Source: Serpens sp035497915 (GTDB taxonomy: Bacteria; Pseudomonadota; Gammaproteobacteria; Pseudomonadales; Pseudomonadaceae). From it: a stretch of DNA of 64,000 nucleotides. Below the pieces are notes generated by a model that was not told the origin of the DNA, did not search any database, and worked only from the letters and a program-made list of their open reading frames with translations. The DNA lies in contig NZ_DATJCS010000048.1 of NCBI RefSeq assembly GCF_035497915.1, forward strand, positions 58,237 to 122,236. The letters are read 5' to 3'. Both the position numbers and the translations under genes were made by a program. This document shows positions 16,960 to 24,102 of the stretch, in pieces. How positions within the stretch are numbered: position 1 is the first letter of the stretch; every line of letters starts with the position of its first letter.

Positions 16960-17409
16960 ATGGCTCTCAAGATCGAGTGGTCGGCCGACTATGAAACCGG
17001 CATCGACCTGATTGATGAACAGCACCAGCGGCTGTTCGAATATTTCGAAGACATCCAGAAGTGCATCGAAAGCGGCGACGGCAGTCAGGTGGAGATTCTC
17101 TGCCGCGGTCTGATCGACTACGTGCTTTCGCACCTGGTGTTCGAGGAGTCACTGATGGAACAGGCCGGCTACCCGATGTTCGAGGCCCATCGCCAGGTGC
17201 ACGACGCGTTCCGCCAGCGCGCCAACGAGTACCTGGACAAGGTCACCCAGGGCATCGACCCGCTCAAGGTGGCGCGCGAAATGCGCACCGACGTGGGCCT
17301 GTGGCTGATCAACCACATCAAGCACGAAGACAAGCACTACGTGGCCCTGGTGAAGAAAAACCTGGACCGCAGCTTCGCCTCGCGCATGCTCGGCAAGTTC
17401 TTCAGCTGA
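16960..17409 (+). CDS. Bacteriohemerythrin
   Basis: A 149-aa oxygen-binding di-iron protein. The hemerythrin ligands are visible in order: DEQHQRLF, HLVFEE, HRQVH and NHIKHEDKHY (the HxxxE, HxxxH, HxxxxD pattern). It has no extra domain, so it is a stand-alone oxygen carrier or sensor. Bacteriohemerythrins of pseudomonads act under low oxygen, and the upstream Anr-like box fits that. The 3' flank carries a MITE-like element. Confidence 0.93.
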   Translation: MALKIEWSADYETGIDLIDEQHQRLFEYFEDIQKCIESGDGSQVEILCRGLIDYVLSHLVFEESLMEQAGYPMFEAHRQVHDAFRQRANEYLDKVTQGIDPLKVAREMRTDVGLWLINHIKHEDKHYVALVKKNLDRSFASRMLGKFFS

Positions 17410-17427
17410 GCACCCGGGCATACGCAT

Positions 17428-17589
17428 TTCAGGGTGCCTCTAAAAACGTAGGCGAGGCCGTCAGCGCAATACCGATGGCGGCCCCGCAAAACAGGCGAAA
17501 AAGCGCAGTTTACGTGAGGTAAATGAGCATTTTGAGCCTGTTTTTAACGCAGCGATGACAACGCAGGTAGTTTTTAGAGGCGCCCTTCA
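17428..17589. mobile_element. MITE-like element with target duplication
   Basis: A 154-bp element (17432-17585) is bounded by 16-bp terminal inverted repeats, GGGTGCCTCTAAAAAC on the left and GTTTTTAGAGGCGCCC on the right (one mismatch). It is flanked by direct TTCA copies at 17428-17431 and 17586-17589. Internally AAAACAGGC and GCCTGTTTT form a further stem around GTTTAC/GGTAAAT. It has no transposase gene and is much more AT-rich than its surroundings. The right TTCA copy contains the apbC stop codon. The parental transposon family is not identified. Confidence 0.75.
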
Positions 17590-18681
17590 GTCGTCGCTGA
17601 TCTCGATCTTCGGCATCGACTGCGCGACGATCTGGCTGCCCTGGGCAATCCGCGCGCCCACCGTGCGCGCCACCTGCTGATAGAGCATGGCGATCTGGCT
17701 TTCCGGATCGGCGATCACCGTCGGCCGGCCGGCGTCGGCCTGGCTGCGAATGGCCATGGACAAGGGCATCGAGGCCAGCAGATCGACGTTGTACTGCGCC
17801 GCCAGCTTCTCGCCGCCACCCTCGCCGAACAGGTGTTCGGCATGCCCGCAGTTGGAGCAGATGTGGATGGCCATGTTCTCCACCACGCCCAGCACCGGAA
17901 TATTCACCTTGCGGAACATCTCCACGCCCTTCTTGGCATCCAGCAGCGCCAGATCCTGCGGGGTGGTGACGATCACCGCGCCGGCCACCGGCACCTTCTG
18001 CGCCAGGGTCAGCTGGATGTCGCCGGTGCCCGGCGGCATGTCGACCACCAGATAATCGAGGTTGTCCCAGGCGGTCTGGGTGATCAGTTGCAGCAGCGCG
18101 CCGGAGACCATCGGCCCGCGCCAGACCACCGGTGTCTTGTCATCGGTGAGGAAGGCCATGGACATCACCTGCACGCCATGGGCCTCGATGGGCACGAAGA
18201 ACTTCTCGTCGCGCACCTTCGGACGGGTACCTTCGGGGATGCCGAACATGATGCCCTGGCTGGGGCCATAGATATCCGCGTCCAGCATGCCGACCCGCGC
18301 GCCCTCGCGGGCCAGGGCCAGCGCCAGGTTGGCGGCGGTGGTCGATTTGCCGACGCCGCCCTTGCCGGAGGCCACGGCGATGATGTTCTTCACGTTGGCG
18401 AGCGCCGGCACCGCGTCCTGCGCCTTGTGAGCGGTGATCACGCAGTCCACCTGCACGCTGGCCTGGCTGACGCCGTCGAGGTTTTCCAGGGCCATCTGCA
18501 GCAACTGGCCCAGGCCACTCTTGAACAGGCCGGCGGCATAGCCCAGCTCCACACGCACGGCGACGCGGTCGCCCTGGATGTCGATCTGCTTGACGCAACC
18601 GGCGCTGACCGGGTCCTGATTCAGATGCGGGTCGGTGTATTGACGCAGCGCGGCTTCGACGGCTTCGCGGGTAATGGACAT
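17587..18681 (-). CDS. apbC: Iron-sulfur cluster carrier ATPase ApbC (Mrp)
   Basis: A P-loop ATPase that binds and transfers 4Fe-4S clusters to apoproteins. The product is 364 aa: an N-terminal DUF59/MIP18-like domain (about 1-90), then the deviant Walker A SGKGGVGKST at 105-114, LDADIYGPSQ, and the cluster-binding CxxC in ICSNCGH around residue 270. The start ATG is the first in the frame. It is divergent from metG. The stop codon is within the target duplication of the adjacent MITE, but the reading frame is intact. Confidence 0.95.
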   Translation of the reverse strand: MSITREAVEAALRQYTDPHLNQDPVSAGCVKQIDIQGDRVAVRVELGYAAGLFKSGLGQLLQMALENLDGVSQASVQVDCVITAHKAQDAVPALANVKNIIAVASGKGGVGKSTTAANLALALAREGARVGMLDADIYGPSQGIMFGIPEGTRPKVRDEKFFVPIEAHGVQVMSMAFLTDDKTPVVWRGPMVSGALLQLITQTAWDNLDYLVVDMPPGTGDIQLTLAQKVPVAGAVIVTTPQDLALLDAKKGVEMFRKVNIPVLGVVENMAIHICSNCGHAEHLFGEGGGEKLAAQYNVDLLASMPLSMAIRSQADAGRPTVIADPESQIAMLYQQVARTVGARIAQGSQIVAQSMPKIEISDD

Positions 18682-18727
18682 GGGGGCTCCAGATTCGGAC
18701 CGGCGGGACAGGCGGGCATGATAGCAG

Positions 18728-18913
18728 CTGTGGGGCCGGGTTTATCCCGGCCGGCGGAGGGCGGGGATGGCAGAGCGGCGGCGGCGGCAACTCCGCTGGC
18801 CGGCGTAAAGCCGGCCCTACAGGCCGTAGGGTCGACAACGGCGCAGCCTTGTCTACCGGCATACGCAGGCGTTCCCGCGGTGGAAAATCGCTTCGCGCGT
18901 TTCCACCCTGCGC
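18728..18913. repeat. Family A doublet followed by a family D element
   Basis: Family A arms at 18728-18822 enclose a 50-bp spacer; a family D type element (GTAGGGTCGACAACGG ... TTGTCTACCGG ... GTGGAAAATCGC ... TTTCCACCCTGCG) covers 18824-18913. They fill most of the 325-bp divergent region between apbC and metG. What remains is the apbC leader and the short metG promoter region. Confidence 0.8.
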
Positions 18914-18963
18914 GTCTGCGTCGTTCCCCTACGGGCCGGTGGCTTCCGGCGCGTTCCTTCCCT

Positions 18964-18969
18964 TATAGT
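18964..18969 (+). promoter_or_regulatory. Candidate -10 box for metG
   Basis: TATAGT lies 38 bp before the metG ATG, immediately downstream of the repeats. No good -35 hexamer is seen at 17 bp, so this is only a candidate. Confidence 0.3.
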
Positions 18970-19006
18970 TGCCGGCTTGTTCCATCAGCCGTGCAGCCCA
19001 ACCGCC

Positions 19007-21058
19007 ATGTCCGAAGCCCGCAAGATTCTCGTCACCAGCGCCCTGCCCTACGCCAACGGCTCGATTCACCTCGGCCACATGCTGGAATACATCCAGACCG
19101 ACATGTGGGTGCGCTTCCAGAAGCTGCGCGGCAACACCTGCACCTATGTGTGCGCCGACGACGCCCACGGCTCGGCCATCATGTTGCGCGCGGAAAAGGA
19201 AGGCATCACCCCCGAGCAGCTGATCGCCAACGTGCAGGCCGAGCACAGCGCCGACTTCGCCGACTTCCTGGTGGACTTCGACAACTTCCACTCGACCCAC
19301 GCCGAGGAAAACCGCGAGCTGGCCACGCGCATCTACCTGGCGCTGCGCGACAAGGGCCACATCGCCACCCGCTCCGTCACCCAGTACTTCGACCCCGAGA
19401 AGGGCATGTTCCTGGCCGACCGCTTCATCAAGGGCACCTGCCCGAAATGCGCGGCCGAGGACCAGTACGGCGACAACTGCGAGAAGTGCGGCGCCACCTA
19501 CGAGCCGACCGAGCTGAAGAACCCGCGCTCGGCGATTTCCGGCGCCACCCCGGTGCTCAAGGAGTCCAAGCACTTCTTCTTCAAGCTGCCGGACTTCGAA
19601 GCCATGCTCAAGGAGTGGACCCGCGGCGGCGCCCTGCAGGACTCGGTGGCCAACAAGATCGCCGAATGGCTGGACGCCGGCCTTCAGGAGTGGGACATCT
19701 CCCGCGACGCGCCCTACTTCGGCTTCGAGATCCCCGACGAGCCGGGCAAGTACTTCTATGTCTGGCTGGACGCGCCGGTCGGCTACATGGCCAGCTTCAA
19801 GAACCTCTGCGCGCGCCGCCCGGAGCTGGACTTCGACGAATACTGGAAGCCGGACTCCAGCGCCGAGGTCTACCACTTCATCGGCAAGGACATCATCAAC
19901 TTCCACGCGCTGTTCTGGCCGGCCATGCTGCAAGGCGCCGGTTTCCGCAAGCCGACCGCGCTGAACGTGCATGGCTACCTGACCGTCAACGGCCAGAAGA
20001 TGTCCAAGTCGCGCGGCACCTTCGTCAAGGCACGCACCTACCTGGATCACCTCAATCCCGAGTACCTGCGCTACTACTACGCCTCCAAGCTCGGCCGTGG
20101 CGTCGACGACCTGGACCTGAACCTCGAAGACTTCGTGCAGAAGGTCAATTCCGACCTGGTCGGCAAGGTGGTCAACATCGCCAGCCGCTGCGCGGGCTTC
20201 ATCCACAAGGGCAACGCCGGCGTGCTGGTGGCCACCGATATCGAGCCGCAACTGCGCGCCACCTTCCGCGACGCCCTGCCGAGCATCGCCGAAGCCTACG
20301 AGAAGCGTGACTTCGCCCGCGCCATGCGCGAGATCATGGCCCTGGCCGACGTGGCCAACGCCTGGATCGCCGACAAGGCGCCGTGGGCACTGAACAAGCA
20401 GGAAGGCAAGCAGCAGGAAGTGCAGGAAATCTGCGCCCTGGGCGTCGAGCTGTTCCGCCAGTTGGTCATCCTGCTCAAGCCGGTCCTGCCAAAGCTGGCC
20501 GCCGACGCCGAGCAGTTCCTCAACGTACCGCCGCTGAGCTGGACCGACCTGGACCAGCCGCTGGCCAACCATCAGCTGAATCCGTTCACCCCGCTGATGA
20601 CCCGTATCGACCCCGCACAGGTAGCCGCCATGATCGAAGCCTCCAAGGAAGACCTGGCCGCCACCCAGGCAGCCCCCCAGGGTGGCGACCCCCGAGGCAG
20701 TGGCGAACTGACCAAGGAGCCGCTGGCCGCGGAAATCAATTTCGACGCCTTCGCCGCCGTCGACCTGCGTATTGCGCTGATCGAAAAGTGCGAGTTCGTG
20801 GAAGGCGCCGACAAGCTGCTGCGTCTGACCCTGGATATCGGCGATGCCAAGCGCAACGTGTTCTCCGGCATCAAGAGCGCCTACCCGGACCCAAGTCAGC
20901 TGGAAGGCCGCCTGACCCTGTACGTGGCCAACCTGGCGCCGCGCAAGATGAAGTTCGGCGTCTCCGAAGGCATGGTGCTGGCCGCCGGCCCCGGCGGCGA
21001 GGAAATCTACTTGCTCAGCCCCGACGCCGGCGCCAAGCCGGGCCAGCGGGTGAAGTAA
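19007..21058 (+). CDS. metG: Methionyl-tRNA synthetase
   Basis: A class I synthetase charging tRNA-Met. The product is 683 aa with the dimeric E. coli-type layout: HLGH (HIGH motif) at about 22-25, the zinc knuckle cysteines 145, 148, 158 and 161, KMSKS at 331-335, an anticodon-binding helical domain, and a C-terminal EMAP/Trbp111-like tRNA-binding domain from about residue 580. ATG 19007 gives MSEARKILVTSALPYANG; the longer frame upstream has no typical start. A strong terminator follows at 21184. Confidence 0.98.
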   Translation: MSEARKILVTSALPYANGSIHLGHMLEYIQTDMWVRFQKLRGNTCTYVCADDAHGSAIMLRAEKEGITPEQLIANVQAEHSADFADFLVDFDNFHSTHAEENRELATRIYLALRDKGHIATRSVTQYFDPEKGMFLADRFIKGTCPKCAAEDQYGDNCEKCGATYEPTELKNPRSAISGATPVLKESKHFFFKLPDFEAMLKEWTRGGALQDSVANKIAEWLDAGLQEWDISRDAPYFGFEIPDEPGKYFYVWLDAPVGYMASFKNLCARRPELDFDEYWKPDSSAEVYHFIGKDIINFHALFWPAMLQGAGFRKPTALNVHGYLTVNGQKMSKSRGTFVKARTYLDHLNPEYLRYYYASKLGRGVDDLDLNLEDFVQKVNSDLVGKVVNIASRCAGFIHKGNAGVLVATDIEPQLRATFRDALPSIAEAYEKRDFARAMREIMALADVANAWIADKAPWALNKQEGKQQEVQEICALGVELFRQLVILLKPVLPKLAADAEQFLNVPPLSWTDLDQPLANHQLNPFTPLMTRIDPAQVAAMIEASKEDLAATQAAPQGGDPRGSGELTKEPLAAEINFDAFAAVDLRIALIEKCEFVEGADKLLRLTLDIGDAKRNVFSGIKSAYPDPSQLEGRLTLYVANLAPRKMKFGVSEGMVLAAGPGGEEIYLLSPDAGAKPGQRVK

Positions 21059-21072
21059 GGCGGGGTTGGTGC

Positions 21073-21162
21073 CGTAGGGTAGACAACGGCGAAGCCTTGT
21101 CTACCGGGCATACGCAGGCGTGGCTGTGGCGGAAAATCGCTGCGCGAGTTTTCCACCCTACG
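21073..21162. repeat. Family D repeat
   Basis: CGTAGGGTAGACAACGG and CCTTGTCTACCGG form one small inverted unit; GGAAAATCGC with GCGAGTTTTCCACCCTACG forms the second. The same composite is found inverted at 34001-34092 and in parts at 18824, 26583, 30276 and 13833. Confidence 0.8.
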
Positions 21163-21183
21163 GTTGACGCGGCACCGAACCAC

Positions 21184-21220
21184 AATAAAAAAACGGAACC
21201 CTCGGGTTCCGTTTTTTAAT
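21184..21220. terminator. Bidirectional intrinsic terminator
   Basis: A perfect stem AACGGAACC-CTCG-GGTTCCGTT is flanked by seven A on the left and six T on the right. It can end metG transcription and, read from the other strand, the convergent hypothetical gene. Confidence 0.92.
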
Positions 21221-21238
21221 TTCTCAGCCTGGCCGCCG

Positions 21239-21556
21239 TTAGCGGGCCATCTGCTCGAACATGTAATCGGGCAGCGGGTCGAGGACGATCTCGGTGCCCT
21301 GGTAGGCCGGTGCCTCGGCCTTGGCAAACACGCCGCGCTTGTCGTTGCCGCCACGGTAATCGATCACGCAGCCGTTGCTCTCCACCCAGAAGTGCGGCGA
21401 GACCACACGACCACCCACTTCCAGCTTGCCCAGCATCGCCTTGTAGGGCACGCCCTGCTTGGCCAGACGGCTGACCACCAGACGGCTCAGGCTGTCGCTG
21501 GCGGTGTGGGTAGTGTCCAGATCATCGAGCAGGCGTTGCAGGTCCTGGGTGTTCAT
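21239..21556 (-). CDS. Conserved hypothetical protein, about 105 aa
   Basis: I do not recognise a named family. The protein starts MNTQDLQRLLDDLDTTHTAS and has a C-terminal half with VSPHFWVESNGCVIDYRGG and DPLPDYMFEQMAR. The H-F-W...C...D-Y pattern recalls a small papain-like or transglutaminase-like fold, but this is only an impression. The ATG at 21556 is 13 bases from a GAGG; a TTG three codons upstream is closer to it, so the true start may be TTG at 21565. It ends at the shared terminator after metG. Confidence 0.65.
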   Translation of the reverse strand: MNTQDLQRLLDDLDTTHTASDSLSRLVVSRLAKQGVPYKAMLGKLEVGGRVVSPHFWVESNGCVIDYRGGNDKRGVFAKAEAPAYQGTEIVLDPLPDYMFEQMAR

Positions 21557-21736
21557 AAAGAGCAAAGAGCCTCGGGGGTGTGGGTTTCGATGGCGCGCAT
21601 TCTACGACTAAAGTCGAATGATTGTTAGCGAGCTTTCTTTAAGTCAGCGACTAATTTGCATGCAAACCATTCATCTGCCGGCCGTTCGCCGCGCCGACCT
21701 ACACTGGTCAGGACACTGGCGGCAGGGCGCAACATC

Positions 21737-22843
21737 ATGCTTCGTTCAGGCTCCTCGATGCGCTACGGCATCGAATTCGAATACCTGCTGATCGATGCCT
21801 CGGGACGCATCCGTGATTTCACCAACCTGGACTTCCCCGTCCTCAGCCGGATGCTCGCCGCCAAGCCCGGGCTCGACGACCCCACGCTGGCCAGCGGCGA
21901 CCAGGGCATCCGCAGCGGCTACTGGTACCTGGAGGGTGACGAACGCGCCCACCCGGACGGCCGCTTCGCCGGCCTGGCGGTGAAAGGCGTGGAGATTCGC
22001 ACCCCGCCGCGCGACAGCGTCGCCGAGGCATTGGCCCTGCTACTGGAGATCGAACGGCAACTGGCCGCGACCCTGGCCGGCCACGACCTGGCACTGGGCA
22101 TCGCGGCGCTCCACCCGCTGCGCGAGCGCTACGTCTTCGACCCGCCGCTGAATGCCTGGGAGCGGCGCAACCGGGCGGCCGATCGCGACTACGCCGGCAA
22201 CGACATCGCCACCCTGACCTTCGGCCCCGACCTCAACCTGTCGTTCGCCGACCGGGACTGGCGGCGCGACCTGGACGCCGCGCGCAAGCTGAACTTCTAT
22301 GCGCCGTTCATCGTGCCATTCAGCTTCGATTCGCCCTGGTTCGCCGGCCAGGCCTGGACCGGCTGGTCGCGGCGCACCTGGATGCGCTGCGGCTGCCGAC
22401 CGGCGGTGCGCGTGTATGTCGAAGCGGATAACCACACGGCGCTGCAGGCCTCGCCGCTGATGCGCCCGGCGCGCCTGCCCGGCGAAGTCGGGCGTATCGA
22501 GTTCAAGGCCTTCGACGCCGCGCCCGGCGTGGCGCTGCTGACCGCCCTGTGCCAGTTGCTGACCGGCCTGTGCCTGGACGACAGCCTGCCAGGGCGCAGC
22601 GAGGAGGCCGACATCGACCTCTACCGCCTGGCCGCGCTGGATGCCTTCGACGACGCGCAGATCGCCCATGGGGCGCAGCGCGCGCTGCAGGCCAGCCAGG
22701 CCGCGCTGCGACAGGCCGGGCTCGGCGCGGCGGCCGAACAGCTGGAGCCGCTGTGGCGCCAGCGCGCCGCGCGCGTCACCCCGGCCCATGCCCTGCGCGC
22801 CAGCGGGCAGCTGTACTGGCCGGGCGGTCTGGCCGCGCATTGA
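21737..22843 (+). CDS. Glutamate-cysteine ligase family 2 (GCS2) protein
   Basis: A 368-aa ATP-dependent carboxylate-amine ligase homologue (PF04107 type). The N-terminal YGIEFEYLLID contains the acidic metal-binding positions of the family, and GVEIRTPP, FGPDLNLSF and RIEFKAFDA correspond to conserved strands of the active site. GCS2 enzymes join an amino acid to the gamma-carboxylate of glutamate or act in peptide-type natural product synthesis. The substrate here is unknown, and a second, canonical gshA is expected elsewhere. The start at ATG 21737 is provisional; ATG 21758 is an alternative. The gene is followed by rnfA after 102 bp. Confidence 0.78.
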   Translation: MLRSGSSMRYGIEFEYLLIDASGRIRDFTNLDFPVLSRMLAAKPGLDDPTLASGDQGIRSGYWYLEGDERAHPDGRFAGLAVKGVEIRTPPRDSVAEALALLLEIERQLAATLAGHDLALGIAALHPLRERYVFDPPLNAWERRNRAADRDYAGNDIATLTFGPDLNLSFADRDWRRDLDAARKLNFYAPFIVPFSFDSPWFAGQAWTGWSRRTWMRCGCRPAVRVYVEADNHTALQASPLMRPARLPGEVGRIEFKAFDAAPGVALLTALCQLLTGLCLDDSLPGRSEEADIDLYRLAALDAFDDAQIAHGAQRALQASQAALRQAGLGAAAEQLEPLWRQRAARVTPAHALRASGQLYWPGGLAAH

Positions 22844-22897
22844 CGCCCGTCAGCCTGCGGCCGGCTGTCGCGCCTTGTATGCCCCGCCCCCCTCCCC

Positions 22898-22903
22898 GAT
22901 AAT
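22898..22903 (+). promoter_or_regulatory. Candidate -10 box for the rnf operon
   Basis: GATAAT lies 43 bp before the rnfA ATG and just after a C-rich stretch. No convincing -35 is present at the normal distance. Confidence 0.3.
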
Positions 22904-22945
22904 ACCGGCCCTCTTCAACGGCCCACCCAGAGCGATGCCCCTGCA

Positions 22946-23530
22946 ATGACCGAACTCGCCCTGATCATGGTTAGCGCCATCCTGGTCAACAATTTCGTCC
23001 TGGTGCAGTTCCTCGGCCTGTGCCCGTTCATGGGCGTGTCCAAGAAGGTGGAAACCGCCATCGGCCTGTCGCTGGCGACCACCTTCGTGCTGACCCTGAC
23101 CGCCATGTGCGCCTATCTCGTGCAGGAATACCTGCTCGAACCCCTGGGCCTGGAATTCCTGCGCACCATCAGCTTCATCCTGGTGATCGCCGTGGTGGTG
23201 CAGTTCACCGAGATGGTGGTGAACAAGACCAGCCCGCTGCTGTACCGCGTGCTGGGCATCTTCCTGCCGCTGATCACCACCAACTGCATCGTGCTGGGTG
23301 TGGCGCTGCTGAATGCCAACCGCAGCGAGTTCACCTTCCTCACCGCCACGCTGAACGGCTTCGCCGCCGGCCTGGGCTTCTCGCTGGTGCTGGTGCTGTT
23401 CGCCGCGATGCGAGAGCGCATCGCCATCGCCGACGTGCCCAAGGCGTTCCAGGGCCCGGCGATCGGCATGATCACCGCCGGACTGATGTCGCTGGCGTTC
23501 ATGGGCTTTGCCGGGTTGATCAAGCTATGA
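22946..23530 (+). CDS. rnfA: RNF/Rsx electron transport complex subunit A
   Basis: An integral membrane subunit of the RNF complex, which couples ferredoxin:NAD+ electron transfer to ion movement; in enterobacteria the same complex keeps SoxR reduced. The product is 194 aa with six membrane helices. The family landmarks NNFVLVQFLGLCPFMGVSKK and ITTNCIVLGVALLN hold the conserved cysteines that bind an intramembrane Fe-S cluster with RnfE. It is the first gene of rnfABCDGE; the stop overlaps the rnfB start (ATGA). Confidence 0.96.
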   Translation: MTELALIMVSAILVNNFVLVQFLGLCPFMGVSKKVETAIGLSLATTFVLTLTAMCAYLVQEYLLEPLGLEFLRTISFILVIAVVVQFTEMVVNKTSPLLYRVLGIFLPLITTNCIVLGVALLNANRSEFTFLTATLNGFAAGLGFSLVLVLFAAMRERIAIADVPKAFQGPAIGMITAGLMSLAFMGFAGLIKL

Positions 23531-24102
23531 GTCTGGTGCTGATTGCCATCGTCGCGCTGCTGATCCTCTGCCTGGTCTGCGGCGCCCTGCTGGGCTACGC
23601 GGCGATTCGCTTCAAGGTCGAGGGCGACCCCATCGCCGAGCAGGTCAACGCCCTGCTGCCGCAGACCCAGTGCGGCCAGTGCGGCTATCCGGGCTGCAAG
23701 CCCTACGCCGAGGCCATCGCCAACGGCGACAAGATCAACAAGTGCCCGCCCGGCGGCGAGGCGACCATCCAGGCACTGGCCGACCTGCTGGACCTGGAGC
23801 CCGAGCCGCTGGACGCCGAAGGCGGCGCGAAGCCGCAGATGGTCGCCTTCATCCGCGAGGCCGAGTGCATCGGCTGCACCAAGTGCATCCAGGCCTGCCC
23901 GGTGGATGCCATCGTCGGCGCCGCGCGGCAGATGCACACGGTGATCGCCAGCGAATGCACCGGCTGCGACCTGTGCGTGGAGCCGTGCCCGGTGGATTGC
24001 ATCGACATGCTTGAAGTGGGCAAGAGCCTGCAGGGCTGGACCTGGGCGCTGCCGCTGGCGCCGGGCCAGCTGATCGCCACCGACCGGGAGCAGGCCGCAT
24101 GA
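23527..24102 (+). CDS. rnfB: RNF/Rsx electron transport complex subunit B
   Basis: The membrane-anchored iron-sulfur subunit, 191 aa. One N-terminal membrane helix is followed by the 4Fe-4S domain CGQCGYPGC (Cys49, 52, 57) with a further cysteine in KCPPGG, then two ferredoxin-type motifs CIGCTKCIQACP and CTGCDLCVEPCP from residue 114. It passes electrons between the RnfC side and the flavin subunits. Both ends overlap neighbouring genes by four bases, showing tight coupling. Confidence 0.96.
   Translation: MSLVLIAIVALLILCLVCGALLGYAAIRFKVEGDPIAEQVNALLPQTQCGQCGYPGCKPYAEAIANGDKINKCPPGGEATIQALADLLDLEPEPLDAEGGAKPQMVAFIREAECIGCTKCIQACPVDAIVGAARQMHTVIASECTGCDLCVEPCPVDCIDMLEVGKSLQGWTWALPLAPGQLIATDREQAA

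Noticed and set aside
17833..20310. An 825-codon open frame crossing apbC, the intergenic repeats and metG
   Set aside because: It spans two oppositely oriented real genes and repeat DNA; such continuity comes from lack of stop codons in GC-rich sequence.
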